Shown here: in pieces, positions 39,662 to 50,862 of the stretch
How positions within the stretch are numbered: the stretch's first letter is position 1
How the letters are laid out: every line of letters begins with the position of its first letter
NCBI GenBank assembly: GCA_963969495.1
Contig: OZ018338.1
Location: 44,399,206 to 44,463,205 of the forward strand
Reading direction: 5' to 3'
From: Ceratothoa steindachneri
Lineage: Eukaryota > Arthropoda > Malacostraca > Isopoda > Cymothoidae
Length of the DNA: 64,000 nucleotides
Translations under genes and position numbers: made by a program
Notes under the pieces: model-generated
Database searches by the model: none
What the model was told of the DNA's origin: nothing
Seen by the model: only the letters and a program-made list of their open reading frames with translations

Positions 39662-42009
39662 CCAGTTCTTAAGTTTTTTTTTAAGTCCAATATAAATAGC
39701 AACTTGTATAATGCAATCTTTTTGTATACTCTGAAATCATTTTTAATCCAGCTACACCGATATTATTGGGCAATTCATCTAGCACTAACACTGCCCATAT
39801 TATGGGTTATATATTACTTAAGATACTTCTTCATAGATTTAAGTACTACTTTAAGATATAATCGGATAAACTTTCAACTTGTGGAATTGAGTTCTTACTC
39901 TGAATATTCTTGAGACTGGATGAAAGCTTACTCTTACTATAGTAGAGAATACGAATAGATTTCTAATACACCTTTAAGATCAGTCTCTTGTTTACGAGAG
40001 CTCTACCCTTGACGGTATGATGCTGAGGAGCTTGTTTCTATTTAATGACATTTATTCTTTGATAAAAATTACATATATTTGTGCAATATATATGAAAGAA
40101 TTCATACATCTTATCTTCTTTAATTTAAAGGTTGTTAATTGGATACTAATTATCTTCAGATAGCGTGCTTAATTAGTTCTATATAATTTTGAATCTTGTT
40201 TTAGAATAATCCTTTAAATATAAATCCTCTCAGCAAGTATCAACATTTTTAGTGTAGACAAAGCCTGTTAAAATATTATTACTAAAGAAAAGAATAGTTG
40301 AGGAAGTGCAAGCTCCGTTTAGGTTAAGGTCGAAGTTAGATGCACCTTACTGCTGGAGACAATTAAATAATTTAGTCGATTAATAATTTCAGTTGTATAG
40401 TAAATTTACTTTACTGTAGATCACTGCCTCGCTGTTTTTCGAGTATTAACATAACATAAATCATTCTAAGGAACTCGCGTTTCTTGAAGAAGAAGGATAC
40501 TCAAACATCGATGATTATATTCAAGACATTTAGTAAATGATACATATACATTCAAAAGGTAACCCAAAAGTCAAATAAAAAGTGTTCTGATCTCCGAAAA
40601 AAAATATCAGTAAGATTTTATATAATAAACAAAAAACAAAGATTTACATACATCTTGGCTGGTATTGTATTTTTCGGAAACACTTTGGCAATTTTCAGCC
40701 AAATATCTCTTTAGAAGTAATGAAAAATATTCCAATCTTTATAAAATGTAACATAAAGGTTGACGTGCCGCTTTGCAAACCCAAGCCTTGTAGCAACATG
40801 AGTTCTAAGAACATTAGCGAACTTTCTCTCTCGCTAGCCTTCGAGATTATTTCGATATTGATTCTAAATGATGGAGGTCATTTTAGTGTTCATCAACTTT
40901 TAACTTTCTTGCATCACATAGAACAAGTGCACTTCTCTCTACTTCTTTTCACAGTTTTCACTCTTGCAGTTTCCCTACCTGCGTGCATATGACCTTTTTG
41001 AACTGATGACTGTGATATCTTCATTCACTTAGAGATTTCTCTATAAGTGTCCTTGACGCATTGGATCTTTACAAGATCCAAAAAAAGGAAATGATGCATG
41101 TATTATGTATACATACAATCACACTCACTGATTACATTATATAATATATATATATTTATATTATAAGTTGAATGGAGCCAATTTGTCGATTTGAATGTAA
41201 TTGACCAAACCGGAGAAAATCAGCGAACCTTGAATAAATTTTATACATTATGCCAACTCTAACATTTATATAAACTAGGCTGTTTTAAAAAAATATCTAA
41301 CTCTAATTATATGAACAAGCTCACAAGGTAAACTTTTTCCACCCAGGGACCTACAACACAGAAGTAAATTCGGTGTTTGCCTAAAATGACATTGAACATA
41401 TTAATGTAGGAGTAAAATGCCTTTACAAAAAAAAACAAAGGGAAATATCTCACATTATTAAAAAAAAAGACAAATCTGACTATAATGAGTTCTCGATATT
41501 TCCTCTCTATTTTTTTATAAAGGTATTTGATTTCTTCACTCCCCCTATAAGATAAAATTGTTTTGCATTTTTTATTTGATGTTGCTTCTTTTGTATTACC
41601 CTTTTTGTGAGTGACAAGTAGAGAAAATATGAGGACAATACGAGTAGTGAAAGACAAAACACAAAGAATTGTGACCCAGAGAAAATGAAAAATAGAAGTT
41701 GAGCCAGGTATGAAAAGAGAAGAAGATTATAAAAAATCCAACACAACTTCAGATAGCCCTGGAAACAGATATTTAGCATCATAATGATAAAAATATAAAC
41801 TTTGATGTGAAATTTGGAAACCGCCTGATAAATTAACTAATTTCATAAATATAAAGAACCCATCAATGCCACAGCCTTGAAGAACATGCAAGTTTCCTCA
41901 CCTATGAGCAAATTATAATAACGATCGTAGAAAGTGAAAACCCTATCCAGACCTTTGAACAAAAAGTGCCACTACTCTGCAGTGTGGCTAAGCTCAAATA
42001 ATAAGAGGC
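39662..42009. other. AT-rich DNA, no recognised gene
   Basis: Contains a short perfect hairpin, TTGGATCTT-tac-AAGATCCAA (41061-41081), followed by an A run. Open frames at 40720-40992, 41307-41657 and 41507-41782 show no motif. Confidence 0.45.
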
Positions 42010-43400
42010 TCTTCAAAATATATTCAGAGAAGCTAAAATGATATTTAATTTTTGTTTGAGCACAGTGTATTTCCCTGACGAATATTATATCGCTAAATTT
42101 ATTCTCATATCTTAATCCGGGAAGCTACCCAAGAAAAAAGAAAATATCCACCTAATATCGTTTTTGGAGTTTATGCAAAAAATATTCGAGAAAACTATTG
42201 AAAAACTGTCTGAAATTAATACTGGATCAGGACAAAAAATATCGATGAAATGGTAAAAAGTATCATGACGGGAAAATGCCCCAAGCAAAAAAGGAATACT
42301 TTAGATAAATTATGGTTACAAAGAATGCAATAAAAAATCTTGTAACCTGGCTCAATATAAATCATAGAGAGGATTCTATGCAATTATGCAATGGAAAGAC
42401 GTGTAATATAAACATAAGACCAACAGCTGGCGCAAATTTTGAACTTAGAGCCCAAACATCTATACTACACACTCCACCCCCGTCTAATCCATTAAACATC
42501 AACATAGAGTTTGCTGATAACATTACTCAGACAATAGAATGTCAACGTAAGAACGCATCTCCGCAAGCAAAAATGACACAAAAAGAAATAATAAAAAATC
42601 ATGAAATTATATGTAAAATACCATCCAATAGAAAAAAGTTCAAAATTGTTGCAATTTGAAGGAATTTAGTGGCTAACATCAGAGTATAGGATGACGATAT
42701 AAGTACTTACAGGGTTGGACTGTTCCAGGGTTAAAAAATAATTATATATAACATGTAAAAGTAAATCTATAGAGGATAGCATTAGGGCTAAATCATTTGT
42801 ACAAATACAGAAACCTGAACAAAAATGCAAAAACATCTATGACACAAGATTAATACGAAAAGTCCTGTGATGCGCAATAACATCCTAATATATCTCAACA
42901 ACTTGTAAAGGACGACTTCCAAAGTTGTAAAATACAGCAATTTCACGAAAAAACGGGGACCTATAGCTGAAAAAGAAAAAGAAAGGAAGACCTGTATAGA
43001 ACCTTTAATACGCTACCATTAAATAAAATCTTAGAAAATAGAATGAAGAAAAAAAACATGCTGACTACTCAGAGAAAATATTATAAAGCTTCTAGACAAA
43101 ATTAGAGTATACCCTGGGTTAAAATCTTGTTAGTGCGCCCCTAGAGACGGATCGACGTAATCTCTCGATGGAAAACCAGTTCTCAAACAATAAATAAAGA
43201 ATAGAATAATTCGATAGAGGCAAAATAGCTCCTCATGAACACATGTCAACAGAGAAGGCACAGATTGGAGTCGTTTTATCATGACCATTGTGGCTAAAAG
43301 ATTCGTAGGACAAGAGGTTTTTACAAGATTCTGACCTACAAAACAATCTGGGTACGGAAGAGAATCGCGGACAGGCCCAAAACAATAAATTGGCTGCTCC
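42010..43400 (+). pseudogene. Jockey-like LINE reverse transcriptase relic
   Basis: The reading begins near 42020 with STVYFPDEYYIAKFILI and SFLEFMQKIFEKTIEKLSE, the RT entry blocks (family form: YFPxxFKxAxIxxIPKPGK and SLLExxGKIFExII). The 115-codon frame 42312-42659 then gives NIRPTAGANFELRAQ, where GVPQGSVLSP is expected, and IEFADNITQTIECQ, where the family has FADDITQ. The second catalytic Asp has become Asn (42519-42521). Downstream, LYKYRNLNK and scattered blocks fit the C-terminal part. There are many stops and frameshifts. It is a different, more decayed copy than the element at 59240, possibly of a related clade. Confidence 0.8.
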
Positions 43401-44450
43401 ATGAGATACCCGTACTTTTCTGTTCTCAACTCGGACCATCACTAGCTCTTAAAAAAGAGAAAGAAAAATAATTAACATGAAGATACATATTTTTTAACAT
43501 AATGTTTCAATGAAAAAATTGTAGTATGGAGGACTAAATTTCTAAAATAATTATGAATTGCATCCTTAAAAGTATATAACGCATTAAATCTCTTAAAAAA
43601 GATTAAAAATAAAGTTTGAAAATTAAAAAAATATTCAAGAGAAATTAATCTCAGTGTATAGAATTGCTAATAAATTTAATGAATTTAAATCTTAAAAATA
43701 AATTAAGTCTGTTTAAAATGAAATACAAAAAATTCGAAAGAAAAATTCAGCCCCAAATAGTTAAAAAAAGAGACGAACTCGTTTTCTCGGACTTTTGAAC
43801 GAAGAAATACTGAAGAATTTCATTTCGAGTGATATGAAAGAAAATGTTTTCGGATTGAGAAGATGTTGATTATTTTTAGAATGATGTTTGATACAAAAAA
43901 ACTTATGGTTATAGAGGCAAAGGCCAGTTTTGTGAAACAATCCGAATGCAATAGAGTCCGTATTCTAATTGCTAGCATGTTTTGAGCAGATACCCATGAT
44001 TGCAATGCGCACTTGCATCATTATAAACTACATAATATCATTTGCTTATGGAAAGAGACTTCGTATATGGAAAAAAAGAATGCAAGGAAACAAAAGTGGG
44101 GTTAATAAATTTGTTCCACGCTACCGAAACGTTCAATGAACTTGGATATTATATGGTAAAGTTTCGGGCACTTTAGAAAAAACTTTGGGTTTCGCACAGT
44201 TGTTACATTAGCTTGGGGATAATATATAGTAGAGAGAAATGTGGACCGTAATTTATCAAAAAATCAACTAGCTTACCAATTAAAATGAAAACAATCTCTT
44301 TAAATAACTTATTACCTCACGGAAGGCCAAACACTCCAAACAAATAAGGTAGACTATAAAAGAAAGCAATCTTTGTTGATATTCGGGTATTTATGAAGTA
44401 AATGGGATTTGCAGAAAGGTTGTGCCAAATCATGATTAATTATTGGTACT
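43401..44450. other. A-rich spacer, nothing recognised
   Basis: Strongly A-rich at 43440-43760. No gene or repeat was recognised. Confidence 0.45.
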
Positions 44451-44702
44451 GCACCAACGATATGCATAATCCTAAGTAAGTGCTTGGTTCATGCAGCAAG
44501 CTTATGCATAATCCTGAGTAAATGCTTAGTTATTGCGCCAAGTATGTGCCTCATCATGAGTAACTGCTTGGGTATTGCGCCTAAGATATGCATAATCATA
44601 ACAAAGTGCTTATGCTTTGCACCAAGGATGTACATAACTCTGAGTAAGTGCTTGGATCTTGCACGAAGGATGTGCATAATCCTGAGTAAGTTCTTGAAAT
44701 CC
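44451..44702. repeat. 42-bp minisatellite, six units
   Basis: Six consecutive units of 42 bp (44451, 44493, 44535, 44577, 44619, 44661) share the pattern GCRCCAAG.ATGTGCATAATC followed by CTGAGTAAGTGCTTGG. Units differ from one another by several bases. Since 42 is divisible by three, frames stay open on both strands (44484-44705 plus; 44489-44773 minus) as 14-residue peptide repeats. I take these as by-products. Confidence 0.93.
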
Positions 44703-47442
44703 TGAGCTGCCAATTCATCAGGTTTCCCCCTTGGCTTCACTGATGTGGTGCAATGGAAAGTAGAGGTATACATTTGGCATCATTTTGTCGTTGTCAACCG
44801 GGTCTTTAGGTTCGCCACTCTGGATAAATTGTTAAGTTTTGCTTATGTAGCTTTACCCTCTCCCTAAATATATCCACAAGACATTAGAGCCATCAAGCAG
44901 TAGTTTTAGGAAAACTGTCAATGTGCATGTTTCCTCAAAGCAAAGTATATACTGTTATACAAAATATGACAATATAATTACTTGTACTAGCCCAATAACA
45001 ATGATTTAATCATATAATATTCTGAAAAATATTAATAAGGTTATTTGCTTATAGCTTAAATATATAGAAATTTGTTAGAAGTATCGTTTGCTAACTTTTC
45101 TGCCGCGTTGTTTAAAACATTTTGCAAGCAATTTCAAGATAAGAAATTCACACCCAATATTAAATTAGACATTACTGCCAGATGTTTGAAACTGCTGATT
45201 CAAATTTTAGATCGATTCCAGCCCTCTTTTCATATATTCCCCAGAGCCAATACATACAACATTCGATAAAGATTTGTAATTGGTCAAAACCTATTCTGAG
45301 AAAACAGCCCCAAATTTCAAAGAGGCTGACGTCACCATATGCAATAAGAAGGAAGTGAAGTTGGATTCGCGCATAGGGCTGAAAAGGCTTCCTCATCAGG
45401 GCTAATTTTACTTTGAAGGCAAAGGGAGCGAAATTAAAGAAAATTTATTTAAGGAACGATTAAAATTATAACGCATACTTATAACATAATCTTCCCAAAG
45501 CAACAAGCGACATTAGCGCTTCCCAGCAGCCCCAGAAAGCAATTAGTTTAAGTGATCAATTAAAACTTTTGTTTTCTTTTATGAACTAGCAAAAATAGTT
45601 CAAATTCCGGCAACCTATAAAGGCACGTATGGTCATGTGTGGCTTAAGTCCGTTTAATATTTAAAAGTAGTTATTGGGCATTTAATTGGAGGCAGTAATC
45701 GAATAAAATAACATATTTTCAACAATGTAATTCGGAGATAATTTTCAGATTCTTCATTTCTGCCTGTTTTTGTTTTAGGACACATTAATTAAGAATAATT
45801 ATTACAATAACCAGCGAATTTGCCCTATTTATTTAACGCAATTCACTAAAGCTGTTTGTACATCACTTCTATCATATATAAATACTAGGCAATGGCTTCA
45901 CCACTCTCCCCCTACAATGGGAGTTTGCGCTTCGCTCCTAAGATTAAAATTTAAAATCTAAAAAAAAGCAGCTATGGTTAAATTTTCTAAATTTTCTAAA
46001 CTTCGCCAATTATAATCATCATCATCACTCACTAATTCTATAATTTAAGAAGACGATTTTTTTGAATATTTGAATAATAATTTCATTTTAATTTGGTTAT
46101 GACTTAGGTATTTTTATCAAAGTTATTTCTAATAATTCTTTTATAATATCAAAAAACAAAATGGTGAATTTCAGAAATAAATATAAGTATCGAATTTTGT
46201 GAATTTTTAAAACCTAAAGAATTACAAATGGGTTGGCTTTGGAAAGAATCGTCTATGTCAATGGAAACATAGAGAAGTAAAGAATCAAACTAATTTTTTT
46301 GTGAAGTTCAGAAATTTTATTTTTATATTTCTTCTTCTTCCTCTATAACTCTATATTTTAGACTTGGAATTTTATATTAGTGTTTTAAGTAAACGGGTCA
46401 CTTATAGGGGTCTGTAATTTATCTAGATAGGTATCGTCTAAATTGACAAAAATGTGGAAGATTTGTTTGCCTTTCTAATATGAGACGTATCTAATTTGAG
46501 GTAAGGGCGTGGGTAGTTATAATAAAGGGAATAATTAATTCAACATTACATCTAAACTGATTCACTGAAAATGGATATGAAATGATAAGGAACGTCACTA
46601 TTATTTTCTGAATTAGAAAATAATTTTGCAGTCATTACATGTCTCGGATGATGGAAAATTGAAAGTTTTAAGCCGTTCCCTGAACTGAAATGATAGTCAA
46701 AATGAAATTTTTACTGTATTAATTAATCACATGTTAACGGCACTTTTAGTAGTTTATTTAATGCTACTAAGAGTAGCTGTAGTATGGTAGCGCGCGTGTA
46801 CCGTTGATGTAAGTTACTACTTAGGAGAGCTTGGGCAATTTTATTATGGAAAGGATTTAACCAAGTGGTTGGGACATTCATTAGAAATTAGCGTTTTCTT
46901 ATGCTATAGAATGCCTACTTGGTTTGTAACCTGCGTGTTGTGATCTGTTTCAGGAGTGCTTTTTCTGTAATTTACATAAGAGTAAAGTCATAATAGATTT
47001 TGAAACTAGTGCATTATTTTGACATAATATGTGGTCGTTTAATCAAAAGATAGATAGAAAGAAGAGCTATTACATGACTACATGATAAAAAAATTGTAGA
47101 ATGAAATATACTGGAGTGCAGTATAAGCAAGCCATTTTGAATTTGAACAAAGGTCTACTCTCCTTTGACGAATTTATTTGGCAGGTCATTAAAACGCAAA
47201 AAGAATTCCTTCTTCAAAGGTTTATGTCAGACTCTATCCTATCCTTTTGTCCTTACATTCTCTCATTCGAACATTATCTCCGTTTTGCTTTCCATGCATT
47301 TATATCACCTCTCAATATATTTTTATTCCTTGATAAGCTCATATTAGAGGCTATATTGCACGGAATCAGTCTTCCATTATCCTACTGTTTTATTTCCTCT
47401 GTGGGTGGCTGAATTCAATTTAGTGCTGCATTTATTGCAGGA

Positions 47443-47443
<1 letters not shown>
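44703..47443. other. AT-rich DNA, mostly unrecognised
   Basis: The only noted element is the repeat block at 45890-45942, related to 48318-48376. A 103-codon frame at 47101-47412 has no motif. Confidence 0.45.
45890..45942 (+). repeat. Dispersed repeat block, partner of 48318-48376
   Basis: Reads GGCAATGGCTTCACCACTC then CCCCCTACAATGGGAG. It aligns with the reverse complement of 48318-48376 (CTATGGCTTCGCCTTTAG, CCCCTATAGGGGGGAG) at roughly 70% by eye. Confidence 0.55.

Positions 47444-47516
<73 letters not shown>
47444..47516. repeat. (TA)n tract, left bracket of palindrome 1
   Basis: About 73 bp of alternating AT, ending directly at the left arm of the inverted repeat 47517-47669. Confidence 0.97.
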
Positions 47517-47519
<3 letters not shown>

Positions 47520-47669
47520 ACAAAGCCCACAGGGAAAATTAATACGAGGACTCCAAGTACTTTTAAACATTAATTCGAGTTATTTTTATCATTCCCTGAT
47601 TAAGAACTCGAAATAAAGTTCGAAAGTACTTAGAATCCTCGTATTAATTTTCTCTGTAGGCTTTAATGC
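47517..47669. repeat. Palindrome 1: 48-bp imperfect inverted repeat
   Basis: The left arm (47517-47564) contains AGGGAAAATTAATACGAGGA. The right arm (47622-47669) is its reverse complement with a few substitutions. Weaker pairing continues inward (TTCGAGTT against AACTCGAA), leaving a small centre near 47594. (TA)n borders the left arm directly; another (TA)n starts about 40 bp beyond the right arm. Confidence 0.9.
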
Positions 47670-47711
47670 ATTTATTGATTACTCACGCGATACTCTGTAA
47701 GTTTTCCTTTC

Positions 47712-47712
<1 letters not shown>

Positions 47713-47773
<61 letters not shown>
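47713..47773. repeat. (TA)n tract, right bracket of palindrome 1
   Basis: About 60 bp of alternating TA with one TG interruption. Confidence 0.97.
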
Positions 47774-47776
<3 letters not shown>

Positions 47777-47884
47777 TTCATAACCATATATTTTTTTTAC
47801 GTGATTTTTTAATATTTCCACCTATATCTGGCCCTCCGTCTGTATATAACTATCTCATATATCATTAAACTCTCTTCTCTCGTA

Positions 47885-48270
47885 TTGGTAGAGTGTTGGA
47901 AAGGGAGAGGATGGAAAGAATTGGAGGTAGAGGGTCGGAGATGGAGAGAGAGGATGCGAGAGGGGAGCAGTGAGAAAAAATAGTGGGGGAGGGGGAAATA
48001 GAGGGCAAAGTGTATATTTTTAGAACGTGATTTTTTTGATAATTTATAATTTTATTATAGCTTAGTTTATGAATGAGCTTCTCCCTCACTATGCCACTTC
48101 CTGTTGACAAAGAGGTGAGGGGGAGGGATATAAGGATTAGAGATGATAAGAAGAAGGAAGGGAGAAGGAATAAAGATAAGGGAATTGACTGAGGGAGGTG
48201 TAGGTGATGTGATTGGAGTAGAAGAAGAGATGGATGAGAGGGTAGGGGAACATAGAGGTGAGGAGGTTAG
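47885..48270. repeat. Purine-rich (G/A) region
   Basis: The plus strand is dominated by GGA, GAGA and GGGG motifs at about 47891-48010 and 48108-48270, with an AT-rich gap between. The minus frame 47865-48110 is a Ser/Pro/Leu low-complexity reading. Confidence 0.85.
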
Positions 48271-48317
48271 AGATGATCACGATCGATTTGAAAGATAAAA
48301 TAAGCCTAAGGCAACAG

Positions 48318-48376
48318 CCAGAAAAGCTGGTACCGAGTGAAGCTCCCCCCTATAGGGGCTAAAGGCGAAGCCATAG
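48318..48376 (-). repeat. Dispersed repeat block next to (TA)n
   Basis: Reverse-complement partner of 45890-45942. It includes the short self-complementary piece CCCCTATAGGGG and ends at the (TA)n tract beginning 48379. Confidence 0.55.

Positions 48377-48378
<2 letters not shown>

Positions 48379-48460
<82 letters not shown>
48379..48460. repeat. (TA)n tract, left bracket of palindrome 2
   Basis: About 82 bp of alternating TA ending exactly at the outer edge of the long palindrome. Confidence 0.97.
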
Positions 48461-48464
<4 letters not shown>

Positions 48465-49100
48465 GAATTAAACCACATTCTTCGGAGACAATTTAATTCA
48501 GAGCAGTTTCGGTTTATCTAACACCCTTTTTAAACTGACATTCGATAGAAAATATAAGAAAAGTGCATATAAGCATAACACAAGGTCTGGTCGTGAAAAC
48601 CCCTCTTTTCTTTTCTTTTTTTCTTTTTTTCCCAATCCCCTACTTGTGGCTAATCTGGGGGAGCGGGGGTTAGGCCTAAACATATTGAAGGGCTGACATT
48701 TTGCTATTTTGTTTATTTGCGATCTTATTACAGGATTAAAAGAAAATTAACCCTCAGATAGATTTAAATTAGGAACTGACGATATCAAGCTTGATATCGT
48801 CAGTTCCTAACTTAAATCTATCTGAGGGTCAATTTTCTTTTAATCCTGTAATAAAAAAGCAAATAAACAAAATAGTAAAATGTCAGCCCTTCAATATATT
48901 TAGGCTTAACCCCCCCACTAGATTAGCCACAAGTAGGGAATTGGGGGAAAAAAGAGGGGATCTTTCACGACCAGACCTTGTGTTATGCCTATATGCACTT
49001 TTCTTATATTTTCTATCCCGTGTCAGTTGAAAAAGGATGTGAGATAAACTGAAACTGTTCTGATTTAAATTGTCTTCGGAGAATGTGGTTTAATTCCTCA
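48461..49100. repeat. Palindrome 2: 640-bp inverted repeat with no spacer
   Basis: The left arm (48461-48789) and right arm (48790-49100) are reverse complements at roughly 90% by eye, meeting at the centre GATATCAAGCTTGATATC (48781-48798). The outermost bases match (TGAGGAATTAAACCAC on the left, its complement on the right). Arms differ by scattered substitutions and by the loss of about 15 bp of an A/G-rich run from the right arm. Frames in both arms therefore encode the same peptide (RPDLVLCLYALFLYFLS), on opposite strands. No known family was recognised. Confidence 0.95.
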
Positions 49101-49128
49101 TCTTTTCTTGCGATATTGAATTAATTTT

Positions 49129-50597
<1,469 letters not shown>

Positions 50598-50862
50598 TTC
50601 TTTTTTTATTCGAATTCAGATCAGATTATTTTATTATGGTTGCCAGTTATAGGCTGGCAGTTGGCGCATAAGTTATTGGTTACCAGTTTACCGGAGGTTA
50701 TTTAGTTGTTAGTGGTGTGAAGTCAGCGCGATTAATGTTCAACGGTGAGGTCTACTTGGCTGTTTCTCACCCAAGTACTAACATTACCCAATGTTGGTTA
50801 ACTTTGATGTAGAGCTATTGGAGCATTCGGTTACCGGACGCTGACCGTGGGATGACTCCAAT
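50598..50862 (-). mobile_element. 5S rRNA-derived SINE-like element or 5S pseudogene
   Basis: On the minus strand, 50862-50740 aligns along its length with animal 5S rRNA. The best block is the internal promoter C box: GTTAGTACTTGGGTGAGAAAC (50762-50782), compared with the usual GTTAGTACTTGGATGGGAGAC. Upstream, ATCAAAGTTAACCAACATTG corresponds to the 5S segment around GAAATTAAGCAGCG. After the 5S-like part an unrelated body of about 130 bp leads to an A-rich tail (AATAAAAAAAGAAG) near 50598-50612. A 5S head, a body and an A-rich tail are the plan of 5S-derived SINEs (SINE3 type). A lone decayed 5S pseudogene is the alternative. Confidence 0.6.

Noticed and set aside
41061..41088. Hairpin plus A run as a bacterial-type terminator
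   Set aside because: The setting is eukaryotic and no gene ends here; the tract on the plus strand is A, not T.
44451..44702. 42-bp repeats as a CRISPR array or repeat-protein gene
   Set aside because: There are no spacers between units, the setting is eukaryotic, and frames are open on both strands only because the period is divisible by three.
45380..45405. CCTGATGAGGAAGCC on the minus strand, hammerhead-like
   Set aside because: The conserved GAAA and a matching stem I were not found.
48781..48798. GATATCAAGCTTGATATC as vector polylinker contamination
   Set aside because: It resembles EcoRV/HindIII sites, but flanks on both sides are ordinary genomic arms continuing the palindrome.
48461..49100. 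The long palindrome as a sequencing or assembly foldback artefact
   Set aside because: The arms differ by many substitutions and an indel; an artefact would give nearly identical arms.
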